This document shows positions 54,004 to 64,000 of a stretch of 64,000 nucleotides of DNA, in pieces. Both the position numbers and the translations under genes were made by a program. Source of the stretch: Mytilinidion resinicola (Eukaryota > Ascomycota > Dothideomycetes > Mytilinidiales > Mytilinidiaceae). Position 1 is the stretch's first letter, and every line of letters begins with the position of its first letter. Location: assembly GCF_010093595.1 (NCBI RefSeq), contig NW_022985439.1, positions 1,743,207 through 1,807,206 of the forward strand, in the 5' to 3' direction. The notes beneath the pieces are model-generated. The model saw nothing but the letters and a program-made list of their open reading frames with translations, did not search any database and was not told the origin of the DNA.

Positions 54004-56014
54004 ATGTGGGCGCGACGAGCTGCGTGCGCCCTGCCATTCGCCCACCGCTCCCTCCTCTCCTCCTCCAACATCCTCACAATCGCACCTCTTATATCCTTCC
54101 GAAGAATGGCCTCCACACTTCCCAGACTACCTATATTCGAGGCCGTTAAGAAACATGACCCCAACTCGACAGCTGTCGTGCACTCGCTCTCTGGGCGCTG
54201 CTTCACGTATGGCGAGCTGATGAACGATGTTGCGGCGGCGCGGGACCGGCTGGTGAAGAAGGCGAACGGTAGGAGTACCCAGGGCGAGCGAATTGCGTTT
54301 CTCGTGGAGAATGGGTATGACTATGTAGGTGCGCGCTTCCTTTCTCCAATAAACCGCGAGAATGCAATTGACGCATTGTAGTGACGTTATTATCAATTCT
54401 TGGAAGCCATGCTATTGCGGTGCCACTTTCTCCCACCTTTCCCGCACACGAGCTGCGGTATATCCTCGACCAGAGCGAGAGCTTGATGCTGCTTTCGTCT
54501 AAGAAGTTCCAAGACAAGGCGGATGAGGTGCTCAAGGAGGGGCTGGAGACGCAGCCGATCAACTATAAATCCGAGAAGATCATGACCGGGAAGAAGGATG
54601 ACACTGTGAGGCTTGAGGACCTCAAGAGTCAGCAGGGAGGCATGATGCTGTATACTTCTGGGACGACAAGCAGACCGGTATGGACACGTTGTCTGCTATA
54701 AATATAACATACTAACTTCTCCCAGAAAGGAGTACTACTACCAGAATCCGTCCTAACAGCCCAATCCCTCTCCCTCCTCAAAGCCTGGTCCTACACCCCC
54801 TCGGACCGCCTCCTCCACGTCCTCCCCCTCCACCACATCCACGGCACCGTCAACGCCCTCCTAACCCCCCTCTTCGCCGGCTCAACCATCGAATTCATAT
54901 TCCCCTTCAACACACAAGCCGTGTGGGAACGCCTCGCCTCCCCCTACCTCCCCGACTCCTCCAAATCCAAAGAGAAAATCACCTTCTTCACCGTCGTCCC
55001 GACAATCTACAGCCGCCTCCTCCAGTCCCACACCTCCCTCTCGCCCGAACTCCAAGCCGCGACGAAGAAAGCGTTCGCGCCCGAGAACATGCGCGTCAAC
55101 ATCTCCGGCTCTGCTGCGCTGCCTACCCCCGTGAAAGCTGCGTGGAAAGTGCTGAGCGATGGAAATGTGCTGTTGGAGCGGTACGGTATGACCGAAGTCG
55201 GCATGGCGCTTTCCTGCGGTCTCGCCTTCGAAGACCGCGTCGACGTCAGCGTCGGCTGGCCTCTGCCATCCGTAGAAGCGCGGCTCGTGGACACGGAAAC
55301 CAACCAAGTCATCAAAGAAGGCGAAGAACTTGATGCTGAGGGCCGCGAGCGACACGGCGAGATTCAGCTCCGTGGACCGACGGTGTTTAAAGAGTATTGG
55401 CGGAACCCGGAAGCTACAGCGAGCGAGTTCACGGATGATGCGGACGGTAAGGGGCGGTGGTTTAAGACCGGCGATGTAGCTGTCAGAAGAGTGGTAGAGG
55501 GAGTGGGGAAGAGCGGCCAGGAGTGGGCGAAGGGGCCGATGTGGTTCATTTTGGGCAGGAAAAGCGCGGATATTATTAAGACGGGGGGTGAGAAGGTTAG
55601 TGCGTTGGAGATTGAGAGGGAGATGTTGAGTTTGTGAGTTGCAGTCCCTTGGTTGAGGCGTTTTCAGTGCAGTGGTTAACAGAGTTTGAAGGCCTCAAGT
55701 CGAAGAATGCGCAGTCGTCGGCCTCCAGTCTGAAGCCTGGGGTCAGAAGGTCGCTGCTGTCGTCATGCTGTCTGAGGCCGGTAAGACGGCTGGGAAAGGG
55801 GGAAAAGCGTGGGGTCCGATGGATATGAGGAGGGCGCTGAAAGAGCAGTTGGCGAACTACAAGATTCCGCAAGAGATGAAGGTCGTGGAATCTATCCCGA
55901 GGAACGCCATGGGGAAAAGTGAGCATCAAGTACACCAATTAAGAGTGGTGCATGCTAACGAATCTCACAGTCAACAAAAAGCTTCTCATGAAAGAGTTAT
56001 GGGGCGATCAATAA
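54004..56014 (+). CDS. malonyl-CoA/methylmalonyl-CoA synthetase (ACSF3 type), mitochondrial
   Basis: 599-aa ANL-superfamily acyl-CoA synthetase. It would activate malonate (or methylmalonate) with ATP and CoA, supplying mitochondrial fatty acid synthesis or clearing malonate. Exons: 54004-54328, 54382-54677, 54726-55633, 55692-55918, 55971-56014. The N-terminus (MWARRAACALPFAHRSLLSS) is a typical mitochondrial presequence. The AMP-binding motif LYTSGTTSRPKGV spans the second intron. VLPLHHIHGTVNALL, YGMTEVGMALS, WFKTGDVA and the C-terminal NAMGK lysine are present. The third intron ends in AAG at 55691; the only other nearby acceptor gives an immediate stop. The ACSF3/MatB assignment rests on the HHIHG...N and GMTE context and is strong but not proof of substrate. 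Confidence 0.9.
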
Positions 56015-56139
56015 ATCTTCTTGAGAGTCTAGAGGTGTATTTTAGATATGTACGAATACAACGGCCTCAACGGATACCTCTAGATAGACTAGACAGTGTA
56101 ATATATACATCCGCAACCCATTCCCCCACTCCTTTTCAA

Positions 56140-57870
56140 CTACCTAGCCCGGCCCGGAAACGGGTAGAAAAGCAAAGTCCCCTGCCCCAACATCACCCGT
56201 ACGAGCGCTCCCGGTAGCATAACTACCGACGCCAGTTTCATCGCTGCCCCATTCCATCCCCGTCTCGCCATCCACAACGGACCCCTCCTCAACAAACTAA
56301 CCACCCCAAGCCCCACCACACCACCCACTACCAAACTTACTACTCTCGAAATTATCCTCCCCTGCCGCTGCGTCGCCTTCTCCACCTCCGAATACCGCAT
56401 ATTCCCAAAACTCACCCGCGAATACTGCGTCGCCCACCCCAGCGCCGGCACCCACCGATCCAGGCTCTCCTCCACAAACTTCCTCAGCCGATACAGCGGC
56501 GAGACCACATCGTGGCTCATCTCCCTATAGTTCCGCAGCGCGAGGTCATTAATCGCCGCCGCGTCGACAGTGCGCTGCGCACTATACGCCTCGAGCGCCG
56601 CCGCGCGCGCGGCGGTCGCGTCGCCGGCGTACGCGGCCGCGGGGTGCGCGTCGAGGCACTCGAACAGCACGCGCACGTCCTCGAGCCCCGCGTTCATGCC
56701 CTGGCCGTAGAAGGGCACCATGGCGTGGGCGGCGTCGCCGAGGATGACGGCGCTGGCGGCGCAGTGGTGCGGGCTGCACTTGATCGAGATGAGGGGCAGG
56801 TGGGGGTTCTGCGCGTACTGGGCCAGCAGGGCGGCCTCGGAGATGAGGTCGGGGATGACGCCGGGGAAGTTGGCGGCGAAGAAGGGGACCAGGGAGGCCG
56901 GGGCGGCGTCGAGGGCGGCGAAGAGCGAGGCGGGCAGGAAGAGGGTGCTGGTGAAGGTGGCGTCGGGCGAGGGGATGGCGATGAACATGAAGGAGCCGCC
57001 TGGCCAGATGTGGAGGTAGTTTGGGGGCAGGGCGAAGGTGTTGGTGGGCGAGGGCGGGATTTGGAATTCGCACCACAGCGTGTCGATGTATTCTTGGGAG
57101 TAGGCCATGCGGGTGTACTTCATGAGGTGGTAGCGCACGGCGGAGTGGGCGCCGTCGGCGCCGATCATGAAGTCGAAGTGGACTTCTTTCTCGCTGGGGG
57201 AGGAGGCGGAGTGGTCGGAGAACCAGGCAAGGTTGCGGCGGAAGTCGGCGCCTGTGAGCTTGTGGTTGAAGTGGAGGGTTACGTTGGGCATGTCCTCGAG
57301 TGAGTCGAGGAGGGTCTTGTTGAGGCCGCCGCGGTCGACGGCGCGTTGGAACTGGGGGAGTTAGGGGTTGGAAGAGGAGGTGGGCTGGAGGTGTGGCTTA
57401 CCCTGCCGTGCACATCGTAGAGTTGGGCTTCGTCGAAGAGCTTGCCTTTCTTCTCGCCGTGGATCATGCGGCCGTACATTGGGATAGTCTCTTTGAACAC
57501 GGCATCGAGGAGGGTGGGCGAGTTCGCGTGTCGCATGGCGTTTATGCCACGTTCAGATAAGGCGAGATTGATAGACTTCGTGAAGTTTAGGGGGGTTGTG
57601 GATGGGTCTCGGAGATCTTGCAAGGTCAGACTATGACTTTTGATCTGTGGATAATTGCAAAAAGCTGATCATGTTTCTTGGGATGTGACACAAGGAAAGG
57701 AAAGGCCTGAACATTAATCGAGAGGCTTGGATAGAAGAAGCTATGTACCAACCTCCTCTAAGCTCGTATACTTCGACTTCATCGCCTCTGCTCGCAGCGT
57801 AGAGAGCCGCTAAAGATCCTACCGGACCGGCACCGACGACTACAGTCTTCTGTCCTGACGGAGATGCCAT
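56140..57870 (-). CDS. bna4: kynurenine 3-monooxygenase
   Basis: 514-aa FAD monooxygenase that hydroxylates L-kynurenine in the de novo NAD (kynurenine) pathway, on the mitochondrial outer membrane. Exons on the minus strand: 57753-57870, 57402-57616, 56140-57351. Visible features are the dinucleotide fold [15 protein letters not shown], the signature [15 protein letters not shown], the FAD/NADPH motif [10 protein letters not shown] and [21 protein letters not shown]. The C-terminal hydrophobic segments are the membrane anchor. The first intron (136 bp) ends in AAG; both alternative acceptors upstream run into stops. Exon 3 has very strong G/C-ending codon bias around 56580-57080. The 3' end is convergent with the malonyl-CoA synthetase gene. 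Confidence 0.95.
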
Positions 57871-58339
57871 TGCAACAGTGCCTCGGCCTTTGAACTAAAA
57901 ATGTAGAGCGTGAACTATCACCGCTAATACGCAGTGATAGAATTATATACAAAGCAGGTGACGAGCTGCTTGGCTTGATCCGCGGCCGGTGAGCGCTGAC
58001 ACCGAGGAGCCCACCAGCGGATGCTGAAGTTGAAAGATATATAGGTATGTACCAAAATGCCGAGAGAATGGAATACATCAATCAGATAGCAAACTGTGTT
58101 GAGGAACGTCGATGACCACACCATCCGATAAGTCACATGAGCGGAGCGTTTTAGCGCGTTTTTAATGTCGTGGGCCGAGCTCGAGGTAGAATACAGAACC
58201 TAGCTTTCAACGAACGTAGGAAAGGGAGACCACCTACGCCGCCGCTCAACTGAAACACCATGGGAGCGGTTCATGAAATCTCTCCACCATCGAGAACAGG
58301 AACGGAACTGCTTGTCAATACTCTCATCACGAGCGCGCG
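57871..58339. promoter_or_regulatory. divergent promoter region, KMO/Mtf1-like
   Basis: 469 bp between divergent starts; no gene. Confidence 0.5.
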
Positions 58340-60279
58340 ATGATGCGCCCCAGACTCGCAGGAGCTTCGCAATGGGCCGCCACTTTGCGACTCCAGCGTC
58401 GATGGCGGTTCAGAGAGGCCATGTTAACGGAACCTCGACCGCCGGCCGACGAGACTAAAAGGGAAGCCAGGAAAAGATATCCTGTTATTAGGGATCTAGA
58501 AGCAAAGACTGAGGCGGCCGTCAAAACAAACAACCGACTACTTGATATGCGCAAGAGAACTGAAATTGTAAGTCCTGAGCTATGTGGTATGTTCTGTCGA
58601 AGCCCTGTGGTGATGTCTCGACCATCCTAGCTAACCTTTATATTTTTCCAGACGACGTTCTCTCCTACATCGGACCCACACTTCAGAAGCACAGGAACTG
58701 TGATATCCTCGACCTGAACCCAGGAATAGGCGTCTGGTCTTCCAAGATCCATGAATATCTCAAACCACGCACCCATATACTACTGGAACCACAGGCTGCA
58801 GCATACCAAAACTATTTGGACCCGCTGTTGGATCAAGAGGGATCTACGTACAAATTGGTTGAAAAACATCCACACTACTACACGACGTACGAGGAGCTCG
58901 TTAACGAGGGCTATTTCCCTCATCAGACAAAATATGATGACGACGATCCCCGGAGCGCTGAGCAAAACAACACGCTGTTAGTTACTGGGTGCTTGACAGT
59001 CAGCCCTAGGAAATATTCACAAAGGACTCATTCAAAAGACCGCCACACTTTACACTCTCTCTTGTTTAATGCCTGGGATCAAAGATTGGTTCACGCGTAC
59101 GGAAAGGTGCGAATACTTGTGTGGACTCAAAACATCGATGAAGCTGGGTTCCTTACGAAGAGCATATCGCACAAAGGCACTGATCCCCTCGTAGTTCGTA
59201 AGCTATTCAATGTTCGCCAGGTAGTTGCACCAAGGCCTGGAGCGAGAGGTATAGGAGTGTCATTTCGGGATCCGCGATATAATTTACAAAGTGCGGCCAG
59301 GGTCGTCCAGTCAATGCGAGAACTTGGCCTCAGCATTCCACCTCATAGGCAAAGTGTTCTCCACAAACTTGCGACCGAGATAGTCGACAAGGGCATAGAA
59401 AATGGTGACTTGGGGAACGACGGCGCGATACAGTTCGTGGAAGAAGCCGCACATAGAGGCATGTCGACTGAAGGCCTCCTGGGAGAACAGCACAGAGACA
59501 AGGTTTTTGGCGACATTGCACTTGCAAAAGACCCATCACTTCAATACACCTTGAAGACTACGAAAAAGGGGATCAAAGCGAAACTGACGAATTGGGGCCG
59601 AATGCATGGTTATAACACATCGCATGCAGTGGGGGCGAGCAGAAACCGCCAGAATCGTTGCAAACGGGTCGATATGGGCATGGAGATATACAGACTCGAG
59701 TGTGAGCTCACGAAGACTCAGGACGAAGCTGAGAAACAGAAATTACAGGCAAAGCTTTCAAGCCTCAATGAGGAGTTCAAAGAAGCGGTAGAAGACTTGG
59801 TTCCAAGCCAACGAGCTCAAATTCCTCTTGAACTAGACGACCGTCTTGCTTTGAATTCCTCAATACCACCCTTGGATTGGGATCGACGAAAATTCGAGCC
59901 CCTGGAGCACCGTCCCGATGAAGTCTGGCCTGCCGGGAAAGTTTCTCTACTTGACTTCGAACCTAACATAGTTCCGCACGGCGAAAAGCTCCCCGGTGAC
60001 TTTATGGATTACGTCAAATTCTTGAAAGGGTTGCAGACCCGATATAAAAACTCTGTTCTTCAGGCGCTTGAGATAGTCGACCCTGGAGCCTCTGAACTGG
60101 TCAAAAGCGTTCCCGAGTTGTTCGACCCTACGAAGGGCGGGCGGTTGGACTTGAATAATCTTCGAGCACGTTTGCTTACTGTAGAAATGGTTGATGCGCT
60201 CTACAAGGCATATATGGAGTGGCCATTCAGATCTTCAGATCTGGCGACCATAGATGGGAGAAATAAAAGACGGACGTGA
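58340..60279 (+). CDS. mitochondrial transcription factor 1-like (rRNA dimethyltransferase fold)
   Basis: 624-aa protein with the SAM-methyltransferase fold of the Mtf1/TFB1M/KsgA group. Yeast Mtf1 is the specificity factor of mitochondrial RNA polymerase. Exons: 58340-58586 and 58652-60279. The nearer donor GTAAGT at 58567 gives the wrong phase, whereas GTATGT at 58587 joins correctly. The N-terminus (MMRPRLAGASQWAATLRLQ) is a mitochondrial presequence. The fold's motif I region is CDILDLNPGIGVWSSKIHEYLKPRTHILLEP, split here as DLNPGIGVWSSK and HILLEPQ. The C-terminal half is long and charged, with one helical segment (YRLECELTKTQDEAEKQKLQ). Whether it methylates rRNA or only binds DNA cannot be told. 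Confidence 0.85.
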
Positions 60280-60694
60280 CAATGTCGAAGAGAGACTGTT
60301 GAGATACCATATAATGTACTATCTTGTACTCATATATCACTGCTACGTACAGATTGCATTCGAACCTTAAACGCACGGCAAGTCGCCTTGTGGCTATACC
60401 AAATGGAAATGATAAGAAGCTTTGAACTTTGACTTGGCACACACACGCTCATGTGCAATAAATGCTCACTCGATACGATACAATATTATACATCGAGAAC
60501 TGATACATGCGTCGGGCCTGACTGGCTTGGTATTCGAGAACCTAATAGTCGCTTCCGAACTGGCTTGGATGGCTAGATTTTTCTCCGCATCCGCCAACAT
60601 TGTATTATTACGAGGCGTACGTCTGGACGAAAGCAGTCGAGTTAGTCTTCCAGCGGAGAAAGTCCCTCAAAGGACCAATTCATCTGCCAGGGTC
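60280..60694. terminator. convergent 3' spacer
   Basis: 415 bp between the convergent Mtf1-like and bL31m genes. No gene recognised; it carries both 3' ends. Confidence 0.4.
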
Positions 60695-61265
60695 CTATTT
60701 TTGCCCGCCTTTGCCCTTTCCACTAGGCACAGCGGGCTCCTTGGTACCCTTGGTTCCTGACTTCTTCTCTGCTTCTCTCGAATAACCACTTATGAGGTCC
60801 ATTAAGCTGTCCTCTCGCTGGGCCTCAGGCTGCCCCTCTGGCGTCTCGGTCGACTGTGTGACGAGTTAGCCCCAATCAACCCAAACCAACGCTACCGCAC
60901 TCAGCGACGATATTATGGCATACCTCATCCGGTACCTCCGCATCCCAGCCGCGCCCAAACTTTGCGCGGAAGGCCTTCAGGCGCCCGGCCTCATCCTCTT
61001 CAATATTCAGCAGCTTTTGCGAGCTTGGGTTCCACAGTGGCGTGTTGCGCACGTCTTTTGTAGACTTGTAGACGGGGATTGGGTTCGTGGTGCGGTGGAC
61101 GAAGGAGGAGCCGTCGGACAGCGTCACTAGTTGGGTGAAGGTATAGGGTCGTTTGGGGCGGCGCAGCAGCGAGGCATGGCGGATTTGCGTTTGACAGTGC
61201 AATTTTGGGTTTACAGAGCTCCGGAGAACGCGTAGCGCGCCAGGCGAGGGTATTGGCGAGGCCAT
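60695..61265 (-). CDS. mitochondrial ribosomal protein bL31m
   Basis: 166-aa large-subunit mitoribosomal protein (yeast Mrpl36). Exons on the minus strand: 60924-61265 and 60695-60853, with a 70-bp phase-0 intron. The start is the ATG at 61265, which gives a presequence-like N-terminus rich in Arg, Ser and Leu (ALRVLRSS, RHASLLRRPKRPYTF). The ribosomal core is TFTQLVTLSDGSSFVHRTT, KDVRNTPLWNP and the FRAKFGRGWD end. A Lys/Gly-rich tail follows. The open frame extends upstream of 61265 but without matching family sequence. Confidence 0.9.
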
Positions 61266-61473
61266 TGGGGGATTGGTGGTGGTGGTGGTTTGAAGGGTCG
61301 TCGAGCTTTTCGGAGGTGAGGTTCGGCGAACGGGACTTTCCGAAGTACTTCGTAGATCCATCTCAACCACCCTGCAGAGACACAACAGGCAGCGCACTGC
61401 ACAATCCACCGTCGTAGCTAGTCTTTTCCAATACTCGGCATGCTCTGGGAACATTGAGACGTGGACTGACTAA
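61266..61473. promoter_or_regulatory. bidirectional promoter, bL31m/flavin reductase-like
   Basis: Only 208 bp separates the two divergent start codons, a compact shared promoter for two mitochondrial proteins. Confidence 0.55.
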
Positions 61474-63678
61474 ATGTCCACCCGCGCCGTGGCTGCGCGC
61501 CGCTTCTTCACAGCCTTTTATCAATGGAACAATGCATGGCGTATGATACACGCCCTTCACCAATGCTCTCCGAGCCCCTGCTAACTTAAAGCAGAGATAC
61601 AACCAGCCTTGAGAGTATCCAGGAGCCGTGGGCTACGATTGCCGTCCCGTCGGACTGTTCGGGCCTTTAATTCATCACCCCCCACAAGACAAGCCCGCGA
61701 AGATGCAACCGAAAGCCAATATGCAACACCTCAATCGGATTCTCGGGGATCTGCCTTTAGGCGGGTGATGACGAAGAAGACGGGGAATGCCCCCAAGTCA
61801 AGCGTAGAACCAGCAGATCCATCACGGCTGCGCTCTCTCATGCGACAAGTACCACATTCGGTTGTGGTCATCACAGCAAACTTCTGGGATGCCATACAAT
61901 ACAAAATCATAAGTCAAGGCATGACTGTCTCGTCATTCAATACTGTTCAGATGGAACCCAAGCCTATGATAAGCTTCAACGTTCGCCTTCCCTCGAAGAC
62001 CTATACCGCTATAACAAAACCGAATACTGAGAACCAATTCAAAGTCCACATACTGAAGAATGACTCCGATGGAGCGCGTATTGCTGACTCATTTACAAGA
62101 GGTAACGATCAGCATCCATTCGATCTTCTGGAAGAAGCTGGCGTGTCCGTCGAGCATGCTTCGGGGAACATCCCGGAAATCAACCACGAGTCTGTCATTG
62201 CTGTTCTGTCGTGTTCACTGCTGCCTAGCAAACAGATCAAGCTCGACAACCACCTGGTACTTGTTGCAGAAGTAAAATCTATTCGGCAACGAGACGTTGA
62301 TCAAATGGGGCTGATATACGTAAATCGCGCGTATGCGGTCAAGATACAGCCTCCATCACAAATTCTGAACGAGCCCTCGGAAGAGACTAACCCGCGAACA
62401 CCATTGTTGAAATTGCGAACATACTGCATTAGGCGAGCAAAGAAAAAGTGGAACTATTCTCAGCTATCGACCATTCCAAGTCGAGAGGGAAGGCGCTTCA
62501 TACGAGACCGCATTCGTGAGTTTGTGGATGAATGCCCTGAGCTTTTCAGCTACAACCCCATTTCGGCTGCTTCTATCATAAAAGCAGGGTTTCAGCTACC
62601 GGAAGGATGCGGCGTCAACATTCCCCTTATTCTGGGCAAGAGAGGCTTGGAACTGGGATTGTTGCAACCGGAAAATGAACCTTGGCAGAGCTACCTGTCG
62701 CGTCATGCGAATACTGCCGAACTGTTCGATTTCTATGGTGCCGTCAGCGCCGATGCGATTCCAATCGTTGCAGAACGAGTGTGTGGGCTCTTTAGAAACT
62801 ATCCTCTTGCTGTCAAGCACTCAAGACTGGAAGTCCTTGAGCTTTGCGGTGTTGATGCTAACACGCACGGACTGCCTAGCAGGAGCTTGCTGACACTTGC
62901 GAGAGACGCGGGACTTGTTCCGCCATCGCGTACAGACCAGGAGCTTGATTCAGAAGAGGATGTCACCTTGGAGCTTTCTGAAAGGTTGGAGGACATTACG
63001 CTGAAAAAGCTTAGAGGCCTGCCCCTTCTGGGGAAGAAACGGCTTGATACGAACGCCATTGTACGGGAAACATACGAGCTTCCATCGCATACTCAGCTGC
63101 GGCAGGCACGCCTAAAAATGCTCAAAGGCTCCTTAATATTTGAGGATCTATCGGAAAGCTTGCCCTGGGATGAATTCGACTTCTCCGGACCCATCACATC
63201 AGCGCAACGCCCTCTTCTCCTCGAGCGCATCCTAAACGCTGTCTTGAATGACCCACCATTCAGGCACATCGGCGAGGAAGCCTTCGTCGACAAAATGATT
63301 CGACACAAAATTCACCCGTGCATTACAGGTTTCGACGCCAAATTCATCATCCGAAAGTTTTCCACTATAGACAACGCGCACCTCCGTGCCGAAGTGGAGC
63401 TTTTCAGGGCAAATCAGCTAAAAGCATGGGCCCATGAGGCAGAAGAAGAGAAGTGGGCTACCCACGGACGCTTGACCTCGGAAGCGGTAGTAAAACTTAT
63501 CGAAAGCGAATCGAAACCCAAAAAGACTAGTTCGACGCTTAAAGACCTTGCTAGGCATAGTGATGATTCGGACAGCGAGATGAAGGCGGAAGAGTTCATG
63601 AAGTACATGACTGAAAACCCGCAAAGCGATGGCGTAATAGAAGACGGGCGCGGCCAAGAGGTGGATGGACAACGATAG
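61474..63678 (+). CDS. flavin reductase-like domain protein, mitochondrial
   Basis: 716-aa protein. Exons: 61474-61540 and 61595-63678; the 54-bp intron splits a Gln codon. Splicing supplies both an ATG and a presequence (MSTRAVAARRFFTAFYQW), which the downstream open frame alone lacks. The flavin-reductase-like FMN-binding split barrel is at about residues 95-270: LMRQVPHSVVVITANFWD, GMTVSSFNTVQMEPKPMISF and DNHLVLVAEVKSI. The C-terminal ~400 residues are helical and charged, without a recognised domain, ending in an acidic tail. Family members are conserved in filamentous ascomycetes; the substrate is unknown. Confidence 0.85.
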
Positions 63679-64000
63679 GCCAGTGAGGTGCCTCATCAAA
63701 TTACAGAGGCGGACGCCGATCGGGAAAAGGCTGGGAAGAATGAGAAGCCGCGATCCTAAGGATGTGATTGTCTGGCCAGAAGCATGATAGAGGAGAATTC
63801 GAGGATATTGTGTGGGCGGGGGTTGGAGTATTGTCATATTGGACAGACGTCTATGGCGTGTATAGCATATCTTTGTCACCTCCTCGAGTGTAACGTAATC
63901 CACAAGTTAGTGGCCCGCACAAGCTAGTGGCCCACCCAACTCAACACGCGACGCGTCGTCCAACAACCACCCCAATGGCAGCACCACAACAACAAGAAGC
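63679..64000. other. 3' spacer and possible start of next gene
   Basis: About 320 bp. An ATG at 63975 in good A-rich context opens a frame (MAAPQQQE) running off the window edge and may be the first codons of the next plus-strand gene. Too short to judge. Confidence 0.3.

Noticed and set aside
56512..57303. 263-codon open frame on the plus strand opposite KMO
   Set aside because: Gly/Val/Arg-rich shadow caused by the strong GC-ending codon bias of KMO exon 3. It has no family resemblance, and the KMO strand encodes clear FAD motifs.

Overview
The window is nuclear DNA of a filamentous ascomycete (Pezizomycotina). Nearly all genes carry short introns (about 45-136 bp) with GT...AG ends and CTAAC/CTGAC-type branch sites. 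The protein families are also typical: Zn2Cys6 regulators, DUF6594, DUF3632, NACHT-STAND, a BimC-type kinesin-5 and a PHAF1-type protein. I cannot name the species. Exon coordinates come from splice motifs, reading frame and family conservation, not from transcripts.

1-16.9 kb: the 3' part of an acyl-CoA dehydrogenase gene is followed by a compact run of metabolic genes. These are two short-chain dehydrogenases (SDRs), an APC-type permease, a class-III (ornithine-type) aminotransferase, two paralogous PhyH-type Fe(II)/2-oxoglutarate dioxygenases, a Rid-family protein, an ARGRII-like Zn2Cys6 regulator and an NmrA/isoflavone-reductase-like enzyme. The set has the layout of a co-regulated cluster. 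Its parts resemble the accessory enzymes of the fungal swainsonine (SWN) cluster, but no NRPS-PKS is present. This is the best candidate for an undescribed system in the window.

17-26.7 kb: an unrecognised repeat-containing gene and an F-box/LRR-like gene, then the conserved pair kinesin-5 (BimC/Cut7) and PHAF1-type protein, which are divergently transcribed.

26.7-52.6 kb: an accessory, repeat-rich region. It holds a caspase-like (metacaspase) gene, a small SH3-like protein, a DUF6594 membrane protein, a DUF3632 protein, two secreted cysteine-rich proteins, a C2HC+Zn2Cys6 regulator, an SDR, a NACHT-STAND (NLR-like) gene and a kinase with a C-terminal zinc-finger-like module. Between them lie short hairpin repeats, a 228-bp inverted-repeat element, tRNA-like sequences, a pogo/Fot-type transposase fragment and two adjacent segments of about 5.2 kb bounded by inverted repeats. 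The gene set suggests an allorecognition or cell-death neighbourhood.

53-64 kb: a conserved block in which every gene is predicted to be mitochondrial: BolA, malonyl-CoA synthetase (ACSF3 type), kynurenine 3-monooxygenase, Mtf1-like factor, ribosomal protein bL31m and a flavin-reductase-domain protein. They are mostly arranged as divergent pairs.

A genome-level oddity is that about 9 of some 52 inferred introns need an AAG rather than a YAG 3' splice site to keep a conserved frame.
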